The notes under the pieces are model-generated. The model was not told the origin of the DNA. It ran no database searches and worked only from the letters and a program-made list of their open reading frames with translations. Shown piece by piece: positions 19,482-30,251 of a DNA stretch of 64,000 nt; within the stretch, counting starts at the first letter, position 1; each line of letters starts with the position of its first letter. The translations under genes and the position numbers were made by a program. This DNA is from Staphylococcus argenteus (GTDB taxonomy: Bacteria; Bacillota; Bacilli; Staphylococcales; Staphylococcaceae), in the NCBI RefSeq assembly GCF_000236925.1, contig NC_016941.1:1736001-1800000 (forward strand). The letters run 5' to 3'.

Positions 19482-20573
19482 TTATTTTAACTTTTTAGCA
19501 TTATATAAGTCAGCTAATGGCTTTAATTCATTATAAAATGCTTGGAATTCATCTAAATCCATTTGTTGACCAGCATCACTTAAAGCTACTGACGGGTCAG
19601 GATGTACTTCTGCCATTACACCATCAGCACCGACTGCTAAAGCAGCTTTCGCTGTTGGAAGCATTATATCTTTACGTCCTGTACTATGTGTAACGTCAAC
19701 CATCACAGGTAAATGCGTACCTTGTTTTAAAATAGGAACTGCAGAAATATCTAATGTATTACGTGTTGCTTTTTCGTATGTACGGATACCACGTTCACAT
19801 AAAATAATGTTTTGGTTGCCTTGTGAAGCAATGTATTCAGCTGCATAAACAAACTCCTCAATTGTCGCCGATAAACCACGTTTTAATAGAATTGGTTTAT
19901 TTGTACGACCAGCTTCTTTTAACAATTCGAAGTTTTGCATATTACGTGCACCAATTTGGAATACATCTAAATAGTCATCTGCAATTTCAAAATCATTTGG
20001 ATTTACAATTTCACTAACTACATTTAAGTCATATTTGTCTTTAATTTGCTTAAGTATTTTTAAACCTTCAACACCTAAACCTTGGAAATCATATGGTGAT
20101 GTACGCGGTTTAAACGCACCACCACGAATAAATTTTTCACCTTTAGCATGTAAATTTTTAGCAACTGCTTCAACTTGCTCAAACGATTCAACTGAACATG
20201 GTCCAAACACAAATGATTTGTTGCCATCCCCAATAATACCCCCATTATCGAACGTCACAATCGTATCTTCTGGTTTCAATTTACGAGATACGTACAAATG
20301 TTTTTCATTTTCAGATTTTTGTAAATCTGTAGAGGCTTTAAAAATTTCTTTAAACAATTGCTTAATTGTATTATCGTTGAATGGTCCTTTGTTGCTATCA
20401 ATTAAGTCATTAAGCATTTCTTTTTCACGTTGTGGATCATAAATGCGTGTGCCTTGTTTTAATTTTTCTTCACCAATTTTTTGTGCTAACTCACCGCGTT
20501 TAGATAATAAATCTAAAATTTGATGGTTCAGTGAAACTATTTCACTTCTGTATGATTCTAATTTATTACTCAT
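19482..20573 (-). CDS. aroA: Chorismate mutase-DAHP synthase fusion
   Basis: This bifunctional enzyme catalyses the first step of the shikimate pathway, 3-deoxy-D-arabino-heptulosonate-7-phosphate synthesis from PEP and erythrose-4-phosphate. The N-terminal AroQ chorismate mutase domain (about 1-90, [20 protein letters not shown]) acts mainly as the feedback-sensing module. The C-terminal class I-beta DAHP synthase (about 105-360) carries [22 protein letters not shown] and [10 protein letters not shown]. The name follows Bacillus usage (aroA(G)); it is not EPSP synthase. The ccpA-aroA order is conserved in Bacillales. The terminator follows directly. Confidence 0.95.
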   Translation of the reverse strand: MSNKLESYRSEIVSLNHQILDLLSKRGELAQKIGEEKLKQGTRIYDPQREKEMLNDLIDSNKGPFNDNTIKQLFKEIFKASTDLQKSENEKHLYVSRKLKPEDTIVTFDNGGIIGDGNKSFVFGPCSVESFEQVEAVAKNLHAKGEKFIRGGAFKPRTSPYDFQGLGVEGLKILKQIKDKYDLNVVSEIVNPNDFEIADDYLDVFQIGARNMQNFELLKEAGRTNKPILLKRGLSATIEEFVYAAEYIASQGNQNIILCERGIRTYEKATRNTLDISAVPILKQGTHLPVMVDVTHSTGRKDIMLPTAKAALAVGADGVMAEVHPDPSVALSDAGQQMDLDEFQAFYNELKPLADLYNAKKLK

Positions 20574-20896
20574 CCTTACTCACCTCTACGAATTTTTTAA
20601 GTATATTCCACTTTAAAGCGATAAAATATAATGTTAAAAAATATTCTAACATATCATATGTATAGTTCAACCCTAAATTGACAGAAAATATTTAATTTTC
20701 TAATTACATGACAAGTGACCGATATTTTTAATTTCTCAGTCTTTGTTGAAAAGTTATATTCTATATTGTTACCTAATAGCTTACGTTGATTAATTAAATA
20801 AGTGTTACCATTATATCTTATTTTGAATTAATATTGATGATTTTAAGAAAATTATTAGTCTCTAGTTTCTATTATAAATCTAAAAATCTCATACAT
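20574..20896. other. AT-rich intergenic region upstream of aroA
   Basis: A possible aroA promoter, TTGAAC-16-TAGAAT, lies about 70-100 nt upstream of the aroA start on the minus strand. Otherwise I see no coding potential, repeat or strong hairpin here. Confidence 0.4.
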
Positions 20897-21037
20897 TCAA
20901 CCTAACACATCGATAATTTGTTTTGCTACTGTAGTATCTTTTTCATTTTCAGCTTAAAAATAAATATCTATAATACCACTATTTTTAATTAATGATGTTA
21001 CAAACGACATAATTGCTCGGAATGTTCGAGTTGCCAT
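20897..21037 (-). pseudogene. Possible decayed ORF with one in-frame stop
   Basis: Read from ATG at 21037, the frame gives 27 protein-like residues (MATRTFRAIMSFVTSLIKNS, then GIIDIYF), one TAA, then AENEKDTTVAKQIIDVLG before TGA. Both halves have the amphipathic, charged character of real protein, unlike the surrounding AT-rich DNA. No Shine-Dalgarno precedes the ATG. A neighbouring frame upstream (CEFNHEIILKWQLEHSEQLC) also looks protein-like, as expected after a frameshift. I do not recognise the family. It may be the remains of a gene lost from this interval, or chance. The rest of the gap (21038-21194) shows nothing definite. Confidence 0.3.
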
Positions 21038-21194
21038 TTCAAAATAATTTCATGATTAAATTCACACTATTATCTCTTATTATTTAAATGATTTCTATAT
21101 AACTTATGGATAATTTTTAATCAAATTCTTAATGTGGCAAGTCACACTTATTACTTCTTAAAATTAACTATATGCTTAATTGATATATTACACC

Positions 21195-21226
21195 CAAAAA
21201 CAGGTAAGCATCTGAATGCCTACCTG
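21195..21226 (-). terminator. Terminator of the repeat-bearing YtxH protein gene
   Basis: CAGGTA-AGCA (21201-21210) pairs with TGC-C-TACCTG (21217-21226), with five T following on the minus strand. It lies about 75 nt past the stop codon. Confidence 0.75.
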
Positions 21227-21301
21227 ATCACTTTTGTTATTTTTAAATTTTATATTATATTAACTTTAACTAAGATGTTTTCTTATGCGACTTCATTTTA
21301 T

Positions 21302-22783
21302 TTAGTCGTTAAAAGTGCGCTTTTCTATTTTACTTTTAGCAGGTTCAACTTTTGCTTTTGGTGACTTTGATGCTTTTGAATTATTATTACTTGATTGCTT
21401 AGCTGGTTTGCTTGTATTATTTTGCTTCTTAGCACCTTGTGTCGTCTTCTTATTATTTTGCTTTTTCTGACCTGAGGTTTTATTTGTAGAAGCTTTTGAT
21501 GCATTTCGTTTATTTGAAGGTGTTGTTTTTTTAGTTTTTTTCTCACCAACAGTTGTATTTTTAGTTTTAGATTTCTTAGCTGGTTGCTTATCAACAGTTG
21601 AAGTGCTAGCTATTTGATTATCAGCATGACGCGTAATAACACCATTTTCAAATTTCGCATCTTTTTGTTTAATCGCATCTTTATCATCTGATGCTGTAGA
21701 TGATTTAACTGAAGTATCAGCTTTTTCACCTTTCTTTTTAGTCACTAATTGTGGAATTTCTTTTAAGTCATTTTTAGCAACTGGTTTTTCAGCAAATAAA
21801 GCTTCGGTTAATTGACTCTCTTTTGAACCTTGCGTTAATTTAGCTTGCTTTTTCTTTGCAGCGTTTGCTAATCTTTCCGCTTGTGTTTCCACTTCATCTG
21901 CTTTGTTAGCTTCTTTCTTTGCTTCTTGATTTTCTTGCGCTTCTTGTGATGTGTCGCTTAAATTATTTGCACTTGCTTCTTCTTTTATTGCAGCTTGCTG
22001 TGCTTTTAATGTTGACGCATTTGCTTCTTTTGTTTTTACTTTTGCGCTCGCTTTAGTTTGCTCTTGTGCTTCTTTCTTTGCTTCTTGATTTTCTTGTGCT
22101 TCTTGTGATGTGTCGCTTAAATTATTTGCACTTGCTTCTTCTTTTATTGCAGCTTGCTGTGCTTTTAATGTTGACGCATTTGCTTCTTTTGTTTTTACTT
22201 CTGCGCTCGCTTTAGTTTGCTCTTGTGCTTCTTTCTTTGCTTCTTGATTTTCTTGCGCTTCTTGTGATGTGTCGCTTAAATTATTTGCACTTGCTTCTTC
22301 TTTTATTGCGGCTTGCTGTGCTTTTAATGTTGACGCATTTGCTTCTTTTGTTTTTACTTCTGCGCTCGCTTTAGTTTGCTCTTGTGCTTCTTTCTTCGCT
22401 TCTTGAATTACTTGCGCTTCTTGTGATGTGTCACTTAAATTATTTGCACTTGCTTCTTCTTTTATTGCAGCTTGCTGTGCTTTTAATGTTGCCTTTTCAT
22501 CTTTAGATTTATTTAAAAAGCCTTCAACGCGTTCTTTTGTATACTCAACAGTTTCTTCTAGTTGTACTTTTCTTTCTTTAACCATTTTTGAAATTTCTTG
22601 TTCTTTAACTTTTAAATCGTCAGCCTTTTGGTAAACTTTATTTTTAAAATACAAACCTAGCGCCGAACCTACAAGCGCACCTGTTATAAAACTAACAACA
22701 AAATCTTTACGGTTAGGTAAGGTTTCATTTTGATACGTATGTTTATTTTTTAATGTTCTTTTATTATTTTGTTGTTGCGTCAT
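21302..22783 (-). CDS. YtxH-domain envelope protein with 53-residue tandem repeats
   Basis: The function is unknown. The N-terminus has a YtxH-like domain with a glycine-rich hydrophobic segment (about 29-46, VVSFITGALVGSALGLYF) followed by a coiled-coil-like charged stretch. Residues 99-292 are three full copies and one 35-residue partial copy of a 53-aa repeat that starts TLKAQQAAIKEEASANNLSD. The C-terminal third is Lys/Ser/Thr/Asn-rich, strongly basic and probably disordered. Repeats are nearly identical at DNA level, so copy number is likely to vary between strains. It lies downstream of murC and the DUF948 gene, in the order of Bacillus ytxG-ytxH. AGGAGGA precedes the ATG. Confidence 0.8.
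   Translation of the reverse strand: MTQQQNNKRTLKNKHTYQNETLPNRKDFVVSFITGALVGSALGLYFKNKVYQKADDLKVKEQEISKMVKERKVQLEETVEYTKERVEGFLNKSKDEKATLKAQQAAIKEEASANNLSDTSQEAQVIQEAKKEAQEQTKASAEVKTKEANASTLKAQQAAIKEEASANNLSDTSQEAQENQEAKKEAQEQTKASAEVKTKEANASTLKAQQAAIKEEASANNLSDTSQEAQENQEAKKEAQEQTKASAKVKTKEANASTLKAQQAAIKEEASANNLSDTSQEAQENQEAKKEANKADEVETQAERLANAAKKKQAKLTQGSKESQLTEALFAEKPVAKNDLKEIPQLVTKKKGEKADTSVKSSTASDDKDAIKQKDAKFENGVITRHADNQIASTSTVDKQPAKKSKTKNTTVGEKKTKKTTPSNKRNASKASTNKTSGQKKQNNKKTTQGAKKQNNTSKPAKQSSNNNSKASKSPKAKVEPAKSKIEKRTFND
21908..22489 (-). repeat. 159-bp coding tandem repeat, about 3.7 copies
   Basis: Three complete 159-bp units and a 105-bp partial unit encode the 53-aa repeats. Differences between copies are few (for example VIQ versus ENQ in the first unit, and AKV versus AEV), pointing to recent expansion or conversion. 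Confidence 0.9.
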
Positions 22784-22799
22784 AATTATATCCTCCTAT

Positions 22800-22846
22800 A
22801 ACAAATGCACTTAAATAAGTAACAACCTCATTTAAGTGCATTTGTT
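22800..22846 (-). terminator. Perfect 17-bp intercistronic hairpin
   Basis: Arms 22800-22816 and 22830-22846 are exact inverted repeats (AACAAATGCACTTAAAT on the left) with a 13-nt loop. On the minus strand the stem ends 2 nt before the AGGAGGA of the next gene and has no separate U-run. It could attenuate transcription between the DUF948 and YtxH-type genes or protect or process the mRNA. Confidence 0.6.
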
Positions 22847-22856
22847 TAATTATTAA

Positions 22857-23348
22857 TTATTTATCTACACGAGAAGTATAGCTGTGATTTGCATCATCTG
22901 CTACATTATTAGCTTTGTAATTTGCACTTCCACGACGGTAGTGTCTATTTTGCCATTTGTCAGCAATTTCCATTGCTACATTTGACCATTGAACAACTTG
23001 TGAGATTTTATCTTCATTTTGAGAAATATTATGTGTAATTGAATTTGTTACACGATCCACAGAGCTGTTTAACGTTTGAACTGAGTCACCGATACCTTTA
23101 ACTGCATCTACAACTGAGTTTAAACGATCTACTTTACCTTGGATATCCTCAGTTAAACGGTTTACTTTGTGAAGTAAGTCCGTTGTTTCACGAGTAATAC
23201 CTTGAACTTGACCTTCTACTCCGTCAAGTGTTTTAGCAACATAATCTAAGTTTTTCTTAACAGAATTTAACACAGCTACGATACCGATACATAAAATTAA
23301 GAATGCAATCGCAGCGATAATTCCAGCAATTGGTAAAATCCAATCCAT
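22857..23348 (-). CDS. DUF948 (YtxG-like) membrane-anchored protein
   Basis: This is a 163-aa protein with one N-terminal transmembrane helix (about 4-27, ILPIAGIIAAIAFLILCIGIVAVL). A helical, chemotaxis-receptor-like coiled-coil region follows (NLDYVAKTLDGVEGQVQGIT and on), then a short polar tail. This is the DUF948 pattern, and the gene is in the position of Bacillus ytxG. The molecular function is unknown; a role at the cell envelope is suggested by the anchor and by the upstream murC. The gene is 70-odd nt downstream of murC and AGGAGG precedes the start. Confidence 0.85.
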   Translation of the reverse strand: MDWILPIAGIIAAIAFLILCIGIVAVLNSVKKNLDYVAKTLDGVEGQVQGITRETTDLLHKVNRLTEDIQGKVDRLNSVVDAVKGIGDSVQTLNSSVDRVTNSITHNISQNEDKISQVVQWSNVAMEIADKWQNRHYRRGSANYKANNVADDANHSYTSRVDK

Positions 23349-23421
23349 TAAAAACGCCTCCTAATTAACATGTAATAATGTTATTAATAATAAATACCCA
23401 TACTACTCTATTATAAACATA

Positions 23422-24735
23422 TTAAAACGCATTTTTCATGCCTAATTTATCTAAATATGCATTTTGTAATTTTTGTATATCACCAGCACCCATAAATAAA
23501 ATGACAGCATTATCAAATTGCTCTAATACATTTATAGAATCTTCAGTAATCAACGATGCACCTTCAATTTTATCAATTAAATCTTGTATCGTTAATGAAC
23601 CAGTATTTTCTCTAATCGAACCAAATATTTCACATAAGAAAACGCGATCAGCTTTGCTCAAGCTTTCAGCAAATTCATTTAAAAATGCTTGCGTTCTAGA
23701 GAATGTATGTGGTTGAAATACGGCAACAACTTCTTTATGTGGATATTTTTTTCGAGCTGTTTCAATTGTAGCACTAATTTCTCTAGGATGGTGTGCATAA
23801 TCATCAACAATAACTTGATTTGCAATTGGTGTTTCATTGAAACGACGTTTTACACCATCAAATGTTTCAAGTGCTTCTTTAATATTTTCAACATCTAGCT
23901 TTTCTAAATAACTAATCGCAATAACCGCTAATGCATTTAAAACTGTGTGATCTCCAAATTGTGGAGATAAGAAATGATCATAAAATTCTCCATTTACATA
24001 TACATCAAATGCAGTACCTTTATCTGTAATTTGAATATTTTGAGCATAGATGTCATCTGTATCTTTAAAACCATAATAATAAATTGGAACATCTGCTTCA
24101 ATCTTACGAAGATGCTCGTCATCACCCCAAGCAATAATTCCTTTTTTAACATTATGTGCCATTTCTTGGAATGCATCAAATACATCGTCGATATCTTTAA
24201 AATAATCAGGATGATCGAAATCAATATTTGTCATAATTGCGTAATCAGGTTTATAACTTAAAAAGTGACGTCTATATTCACATGCTTCAAAAGCAAAATA
24301 GTCACTTTCAGGTAGACCCATTCCTGTACCATCACCAATTAAAAATGATGTTTTTTTATCACCATTCATAACATGTGACAATAAACCTGTTGTTGAAGTT
24401 TTACCATGTGCACCAGTTACAGCTACTGAAGTATATTGGTCGATAATTTGCCCTAAAAAGTCATTGTAACTTACCACATCTAATTTTAGTTGATGTGCAC
24501 GTACAATTTCTTCATGGTTATTTGCAAATGCATTACCTTGTATAACTACCATATCTTCTTTTATGTTATTAGCATCAAATGGTAATATTTTAATCCCCTT
24601 ATTTTTAAGAGCAACTTCAGTAAAAACGTAGTTCTCAATGTCTGATCCTTGAACTTCATGACCTAAATCATGCATGATTTGTGCTAATGAACTCATGCCA
24701 GAACCTTTAATTCCGACAAAATGATAGTGTGTCAT
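23422..24735 (-). CDS. murC: UDP-N-acetylmuramate-L-alanine ligase
   Basis: This cytosolic ATP-dependent ligase adds L-Ala to UDP-MurNAc, the first peptide-stem step of peptidoglycan synthesis. The N-terminal UDP-binding motif is [19 protein letters not shown]. The central P-loop is [14 protein letters not shown], and ADFD-type central signatures and [10 protein letters not shown] follow. I place the start at ATG 24735 (437 aa) because AAGGAG is correctly spaced there; a longer frame from 24756 has no ribosome site. The stop of the FtsK-like gene is 23 nt upstream, so the two are probably cotranscribed. Confidence 0.96.
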   Translation of the reverse strand: MTHYHFVGIKGSGMSSLAQIMHDLGHEVQGSDIENYVFTEVALKNKGIKILPFDANNIKEDMVVIQGNAFANNHEEIVRAHQLKLDVVSYNDFLGQIIDQYTSVAVTGAHGKTSTTGLLSHVMNGDKKTSFLIGDGTGMGLPESDYFAFEACEYRRHFLSYKPDYAIMTNIDFDHPDYFKDIDDVFDAFQEMAHNVKKGIIAWGDDEHLRKIEADVPIYYYGFKDTDDIYAQNIQITDKGTAFDVYVNGEFYDHFLSPQFGDHTVLNALAVIAISYLEKLDVENIKEALETFDGVKRRFNETPIANQVIVDDYAHHPREISATIETARKKYPHKEVVAVFQPHTFSRTQAFLNEFAESLSKADRVFLCEIFGSIRENTGSLTIQDLIDKIEGASLITEDSINVLEQFDNAVILFMGAGDIQKLQNAYLDKLGMKNAF

Positions 24736-24758
24736 TATATAAAACTCCTTACTCATAA

Positions 24759-27700
24759 TTATTCTTTATTTAAATCTGCTTCTGTAACATAAACATCCCT
24801 AGGTTTTGATCCATTAGCGCTCGAAACATAACCGAGTTGTTCCAATTGATCGATAATTCGTGCTGCTCTGTTGTATCCAATTTGGAAATGTCGTTGGATT
24901 AATGATGTTGAAATATGTCCTTCTCTAATCATAAATTCACAGACATCATCAAACAAATCATCTTGCGATTGTGTTTGTGTTTTTTTCAACAATTCTTTTT
25001 CTTCAAATAGATAATCAGGTTCTCTCTGCTGTTTAATAAACTCTACAACATCATCGATTTCGTCATCAGAAACAAATGTACCTTGTACCCTGATAGGTTT
25101 ATTCATACCGCTACCAAGATATAACATATCGCCATATCCTAACAAGCGTTCTGCTCCACCACTGTCTAAAATCGTTCTTGAATCTACACTTGATGATACC
25201 ATAAATGCGATTCTTGTTGGTATATTGGCTTTAATTAAACCAGTTATAACATTCACAGATGGTCTTTGCGTCGCAACAAGCATATGAATACCACATGCTC
25301 TAGCTTTTTGAGCAATTCGAGCAATAGACTGTTCGACTTCTTGAGGTGCCATCATCATTAAATCTGCTAACTCATCAATGACAATAACAATTTTAGGCAT
25401 TCTTTCATCATAAGGTGCCTTTTTATTAAATGCTGTAATATTTCGAACATGGTAATGAGCAAATAATTTATAACGTCTTTCCATTTCTTCTACAGCCCAT
25501 TTTAAACTTTGCGTTGCTGCTTTTACATCTGTAATTACTGGTGCTACTAAATGTGGTAATCCATTATATGGTGCCAATTCAACCATTTTTGGATCTATTA
25601 GTAATAAACGCAATTCTTCAGGATGATTTTTATATAGTAAAGACATCAATATACTATTGATACAAACTGATTTACCTGAACCTGTTGCACCTGCAATTAA
25701 AGCATGTGGCGTTTTAGCAATATCCATAAGTAATGGCTCATTATTAATACGATAACCCATAGCAACCGTTAATTTTGATTCGGCGTTTTTAAAGCTAGAC
25801 GATTCAATAATTGAACGTAAATTCACAGTAGTTGGATTTTGATTTGGAACTTCAATACCAACACGACTTGTTCCCGGAATTGGCGCTTCTATACGAATAT
25901 CTTTAGCGGCCAATGCCATTTTAATGTCATCTTGTAATGCAGTAATTCTTGAAACTTTAACGCCTTTTTCAACTGACAATTCAAATCTAGTAACACTTGG
26001 TCCTTCAGTTACATCTTGAACTTCAGCAGGTACATTAAAGTAATATAATGCATCGTTAAGTTCTTGCTTTTTATCTGCAATCCAATCTTCATTTGGCTCA
26101 ATTACTTGTGGTTGCTCTAATAATGAAACACTAGGTAGTTTGATATTCGGACCTTTGCGAATCATAGGCTTCACAACTTGAGCAGATTCATTTGATGATT
26201 CTTGTTGTTGATTTGAATCAGACGCGCTGTTGTTTGCGTTTTGGTCCGCTTTATTTGTGTCATTATTTTGTTGTGGTTGAACTTCTTGTTCGTTTATATC
26301 AATAGATTGTGATACCTCTTTTTGATTTTCAAGTTGTATATCGTTATCTGTTGACGGTTCTATATCCGCATCTTGTTTATATATATCTTCCTGCGAATCA
26401 TTTAAATGACTATTGTCGTTTTCTTCAGTTATGTTACTGTTACTTGATGGTGAAGAAACTTCTAATCTTTGGTTCGCGTCATCAATGATATCAGATTCTT
26501 CATGTGATGTATCAGCTTGTTTCAAATGTTCTTCTGTCTTAGTTGAATTTATATTTGCATTATCATTTTCAGAATCACTTGTCACATTCATGTTAGAGAA
26601 ATCTTTTTGAGTTATTTGTTGATTGTGCTCAACATTATTTGTCGATTCTTTATCTATAATATTACAATCATTTGTTTTCACTTCTTGTGTTTCTTGACGC
26701 AATGTAGTTGTACGAACATTTTCTGATGTTGGTTTATTCTGATTTTGCTTATTTGTCACAGGTTTTAATTCAGGTACACTAACTTTTGATTGCTTTTTAC
26801 GATCCATCATACGCTTTTTATCAGAAGGTGTCATAACTACATTAAAAGGTCGTTTACTAAATGACGAATTATTTTCTGTCTTTTTATTAGCTTGAACTTC
26901 TTGTTCTGAATGCTGTTGCTCCATATTTGAATGACTCTGATTAGATGATACAGAAGATTCAATATTGCGGTTTGAATCCTTTTCATCTGTCTCAGCATCA
27001 TCATTATTATTAATATGAGAACTGTTATGAGAATCATCGACAAGTTTATTATTGTTAATATCATGAGCATTGTCACTCACCTTTTTATGACGTGGTGCAA
27101 TCTCAATTTCATTATCAACTGTTTTATCGATATTATTAACTGGTATTTCTGTTTTTCCAGTTTCTTGAATCTCATTTGAATTTGTATGAGCTTCTGATTC
27201 TTCAGTGCTCATTTCCTCGATTTCTGTTTCATCAATTTGACGAGCATCTGCGTTATTTACTTCATAAAAATTAGCATCAGTAACCTGTGTTTCTTCTTGT
27301 TTATTATTTAATGAGTCGTTTACATCTACATGTGATACCAATTTTTCTTGATTACCATCAGTATCATCATGAATGGATTCTTGTGTTTGTTGTGTTGTCA
27401 CATCTGTAACTGTTACATCATCATCAGAAAGTTGTTTTGTAGTTGAAACTTGATTTAAATTTACTTCTTCATAATTATAAGGACTTTCTTGACTACTAAT
27501 TTCATCATGATTATCTGTCTCATAGTTATCAATGTCTGTATTACTAGAATTATTTTTTAAATTCTGTTTGTCATTATAATTTGTCTCATCATTGATATTT
27601 TCATCATGATTTTCATCATTTAATGAGCTCTCACCTATATACCGTTCTGCTTGCTTTGCATACATTTCATCAATAGCACGTTGTATCGTATCTTGATTTT

Positions 27701-28649
27701 CATTTTTATGCTCTTCTCGTTTTTGCTGTAGCGCTTTTTTAAATCGACGTTTCTGAAGTACTTTGCGCTCTCTTTCACGCCTAATTTCTTCAACAATTTG
27801 TGAAGCGTATATATTCTCAATTTTAATTGTGTTATCTACTTTTGAGAAATTTGGAGTTGATTTCTTAGTATTTGGCTTACTTTGTTCAGTAGATTGTGAT
27901 ATTTTTTTCTGTTGAGTATCAGAATTATTTTGCTTATCTTCTTGCACACCTTGCGTTTGCATTGATTGTGTTGAAGATATCTCCTTCTCAACGTTTTGCT
28001 TGTTAGTTTCTACTTTTTCTGATGTTTTACTAACTGGAATACGTCCGTTTTCTAATTTTTTTGGCTTCATTGTTCCAAAAATGGCTGATGGTACTTCTGA
28101 AGTCTTGAAACTTTCCTTATGGTAATCAGGTTTAGTTTCTTTAATGTGTTCTGTCGCTGTATTAGAAAATGACGTATGCGACTTGGGCTTTTTATTTTCA
28201 TGCTCAATGCCATTTATTGCAGAAACATATGTACCAGGTTTACTTGTACGATATTGTGTGTGGTTTTTATATTTTATACTTTGTTGTGAATCATTTTGAT
28301 TACCACGATGTCCACCTTGATTTTGTTCTTCAGTTGTTTGGTTACGTCTACGGCGATGTCTTTTTTGTGAACGTGAATCGTAGTCTTGTTTACGATAGTC
28401 TCGACGGTAATGTTCATTTTCTTCTGAAACAAAATCTTTTGATTGTGATGCTTCTTCACCCTCAAAAGTTACATTCATAGGAAAACGGAATTTCCCCCTC
28501 GGACGACTATAAATATCATTATTTTGAGGCAGTAATGAGTCATGATCGTTTTCTATATTTTGTGATTCTTGACGTCTTTTTTTCTTTCTATGAATCAGGT
28601 TATCATTTGAATCATTATCTTCGCCGAATAATTTATCAAACCAGCTCAT
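24759..28649 (-). CDS. ftsK: FtsK/SpoIIIE-family DNA translocase, SftA-like
   Basis: This is an ATP-driven double-stranded DNA pump that clears chromosomal DNA from the closing septum. The C-terminal motor (about 860-1220) has Walker A ([10 protein letters not shown]993) and Walker B ([11 protein letters not shown]). The DNA-recognition gamma domain is at about 1230-1290 ([20 protein letters not shown]). The N-terminal 830 residues are acidic, N/Q/S/E-rich and low in complexity. I see no transmembrane segments, unlike SpoIIIE. This matches B. subtilis SftA (YtpT), whose gene also neighbours murC and ytpR. The staphylococcal homologue is usually called FtsK. Confidence 0.9.
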   Translation of the reverse strand: MSWFDKLFGEDNDSNDNLIHRKKKRRQESQNIENDHDSLLPQNNDIYSRPRGKFRFPMNVTFEGEEASQSKDFVSEENEHYRRDYRKQDYDSRSQKRHRRRRNQTTEEQNQGGHRGNQNDSQQSIKYKNHTQYRTSKPGTYVSAINGIEHENKKPKSHTSFSNTATEHIKETKPDYHKESFKTSEVPSAIFGTMKPKKLENGRIPVSKTSEKVETNKQNVEKEISSTQSMQTQGVQEDKQNNSDTQQKKISQSTEQSKPNTKKSTPNFSKVDNTIKIENIYASQIVEEIRRERERKVLQKRRFKKALQQKREEHKNENQDTIQRAIDEMYAKQAERYIGESSLNDENHDENINDETNYNDKQNLKNNSSNTDIDNYETDNHDEISSQESPYNYEEVNLNQVSTTKQLSDDDVTVTDVTTQQTQESIHDDTDGNQEKLVSHVDVNDSLNNKQEETQVTDANFYEVNNADARQIDETEIEEMSTEESEAHTNSNEIQETGKTEIPVNNIDKTVDNEIEIAPRHKKVSDNAHDINNNKLVDDSHNSSHINNNDDAETDEKDSNRNIESSVSSNQSHSNMEQQHSEQEVQANKKTENNSSFSKRPFNVVMTPSDKKRMMDRKKQSKVSVPELKPVTNKQNQNKPTSENVRTTTLRQETQEVKTNDCNIIDKESTNNVEHNQQITQKDFSNMNVTSDSENDNANINSTKTEEHLKQADTSHEESDIIDDANQRLEVSSPSSNSNITEENDNSHLNDSQEDIYKQDADIEPSTDNDIQLENQKEVSQSIDINEQEVQPQQNNDTNKADQNANNSASDSNQQQESSNESAQVVKPMIRKGPNIKLPSVSLLEQPQVIEPNEDWIADKKQELNDALYYFNVPAEVQDVTEGPSVTRFELSVEKGVKVSRITALQDDIKMALAAKDIRIEAPIPGTSRVGIEVPNQNPTTVNLRSIIESSSFKNAESKLTVAMGYRINNEPLLMDIAKTPHALIAGATGSGKSVCINSILMSLLYKNHPEELRLLLIDPKMVELAPYNGLPHLVAPVITDVKAATQSLKWAVEEMERRYKLFAHYHVRNITAFNKKAPYDERMPKIVIVIDELADLMMMAPQEVEQSIARIAQKARACGIHMLVATQRPSVNVITGLIKANIPTRIAFMVSSSVDSRTILDSGGAERLLGYGDMLYLGSGMNKPIRVQGTFVSDDEIDDVVEFIKQQREPDYLFEEKELLKKTQTQSQDDLFDDVCEFMIREGHISTSLIQRHFQIGYNRAARIIDQLEQLGYVSSANGSKPRDVYVTEADLNKE

Positions 28650-28669
28650 ATTTTCACTACCTTCCTTAA

Positions 28670-29266
28670 TTATTCAAAAAATGCTTGTCCAATTTCGTAG
28701 CTGTCATTTAACACCATAATACCTTTTTCTTCTGGTGCATTCGGTAAATTCAATTCTTTCATCGAACAAATCATTCCACTTGATGCAACACCACGTAATT
28801 CAGCATCTTTAATAACCATACCGCTTGGCATTACTGCGCCTACTTTTGCAACTACAACCTTTTGCCCTGCTTCAACATTTGGCGCACCACAAACGATTTG
28901 TAATGTATCATTTCCGATATTTACATTTAATACGCTTAATTTATCAGCGTCAGGATGCTTATCTTTCGTTTCAACATAGCCAACTACAAATTTAGGTGAC
29001 AAATCGACATCTAATTTATAATCAAAACCAGCTTCATTGATACGTTGTTGGAAAGCAATTACAAGTTCATCAGTTAATTTAATATGCCCTGTTTCCTCAA
29101 TTGATATATCATTTGAAATACCAAAAATATTAAAGCCTACAACTTTTCCTTCATTTGTAATTTCGACAACGTCAGCTTTCTTATTATAATTTAATTCACC
29201 TTCAACAGGTTCTATTTGTAAGAATGCGACATCCCCTACATATTTAGGATTGTAAAATAAATTCAT
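28670..29266 (-). CDS. ytpR: YtpR-like tRNA-binding-domain protein
   Basis: This is a 198-aa stand-alone protein whose C-terminal half (about 90-195, FVVGYVETKDKHPDADKLSV to VASSGMICSMKELNL) is the EMAP/CsaA-type OB-fold also found at the N-terminus of bacterial PheT. The N-terminal half is a DUF4479-like domain. A role in tRNA or other nucleic-acid binding follows from the fold; the physiological target is unknown. It sits 20 nt upstream of the ftsK-like gene in the order ytpP-ytpQ-ytpR-sftA-murC, as in Bacillus. Confidence 0.88.
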   Translation of the reverse strand: MNLFYNPKYVGDVAFLQIEPVEGELNYNKKADVVEITNEGKVVGFNIFGISNDISIEETGHIKLTDELVIAFQQRINEAGFDYKLDVDLSPKFVVGYVETKDKHPDADKLSVLNVNIGNDTLQIVCGAPNVEAGQKVVVAKVGAVMPSGMVIKDAELRGVASSGMICSMKELNLPNAPEEKGIMVLNDSYEIGQAFFE

Positions 29267-29294
29267 TATGACAAAACTCCTTATCCACTTATTT

Positions 29295-30152
29295 CTATTT
29301 ATCTTTGTTAAATTTACGTCGATTTGCTTCTAAACGTTGAATGACGTTTGGATCTCTTTTTTGTTTATTATTTTTACCCAAAATAAAAATGGGTTCAAGA
29401 TGTCCTTGTTTATAACCAAATGATAATGATGTAATCGGAACTAATCCTTTTGTGAAAAATTCCATTGTTAAATGAGCCATAACATCATAACCTGTTTTAT
29501 TACGAATATCTGCAATAATCAATACATCCTGATGTGGCACTGCTACCAACATCTCACCCTGACATTGCGCTTCTATGTCATTTAAAAAAGCCGTATTTAA
29601 AACTCTACTTGCATCATACCCGTCATTTGTATTTATAAAATAAAATATATTACCTTTTACTTCATCTGTGGTATAAGAATTTGACAATTTCCTAACATTA
29701 AACAATGACATTTCCTTTATTTGTTGTTCAGTTAAATTCAATTCGTCTAACATACTTTCATCAATAAGACGATATGATTTTCCTAAATCTACTGCATAAT
29801 AAACAGCTGTTTCTGCAGTATGTTTTTCATATATAAAAGGTATACCTTTTTTTGTTTTCTTATCGAAACTTGTCGCTCTTATTACAGGCATAATTTGACT
29901 AGGTGTTATATCCTGTAAAGTTTTATCTGCCATTTGTGCAATAGCTTCATTAACATAGTAAACAATTTCATCAACAATTTTTTCTTTTTTATCTTCATAT
30001 TTTGCGACTATAGCGTTAAGTTTAATCGTGATACCTTTGTTATTATCTGTTCGATAAATACGCAAAGTTTCTTCTTCACGATTAAATTTAAAATCGACGT
30101 CTAAATGACTTAAACGTTCCTTTAATTTATCTCTCATTTGAAAGGTATTCAT
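29295..30152 (-). CDS. DUF1444 (UPF0354, YtpQ-like) protein
   Basis: This is a conserved Firmicute protein of unknown function, 285 aa, without signal peptide or transmembrane segment. Its full length resembles B. subtilis YtpQ, including [13 protein letters not shown] near the C-terminus. I choose ATG 30152 because AGGAGT lies 7 nt upstream; a frame nine bases longer would begin with GTG inside that Shine-Dalgarno. It lies between the thioredoxin-like gene and ytpR, probably in one transcript. Confidence 0.85.
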   Translation of the reverse strand: MNTFQMRDKLKERLSHLDVDFKFNREEETLRIYRTDNNKGITIKLNAIVAKYEDKKEKIVDEIVYYVNEAIAQMADKTLQDITPSQIMPVIRATSFDKKTKKGIPFIYEKHTAETAVYYAVDLGKSYRLIDESMLDELNLTEQQIKEMSLFNVRKLSNSYTTDEVKGNIFYFINTNDGYDASRVLNTAFLNDIEAQCQGEMLVAVPHQDVLIIADIRNKTGYDVMAHLTMEFFTKGLVPITSLSFGYKQGHLEPIFILGKNNKQKRDPNVIQRLEANRRKFNKDK

Positions 30153-30251
30153 GTATAACACTCCTAATTTCGCACCTTATAACAGTTTACAATAAATCAA
30201 CACGTAGTAACAGAGAAAAACGAGTTTTACCCCGTTTTTCTCTAGTCTAAA

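Noticed and set aside
21134..21364. 76-codon + strand open frame next to the ytxH-like gene
   Set aside because: No ribosome site, overlaps the terminator and the end of the real gene, and its composition is that of AT-rich noncoding DNA.
21908..22489. Possible CRISPR array, because of regular spaced repeats
   Set aside because: The 159-bp period is in frame, encodes a continuous protein and has no unique spacers; it is a coding tandem repeat.
24735..24756. Longer MurC starting seven codons upstream
   Set aside because: No ribosome site there; AAGGAG is correctly placed for ATG 24735, which also matches the usual MurC N-terminus.
26413..28480. Open frames within the ftsK-like N-terminal region
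   Set aside because: Low-complexity coding DNA keeps other frames open by chance; no Shine-Dalgarno or protein-like composition.
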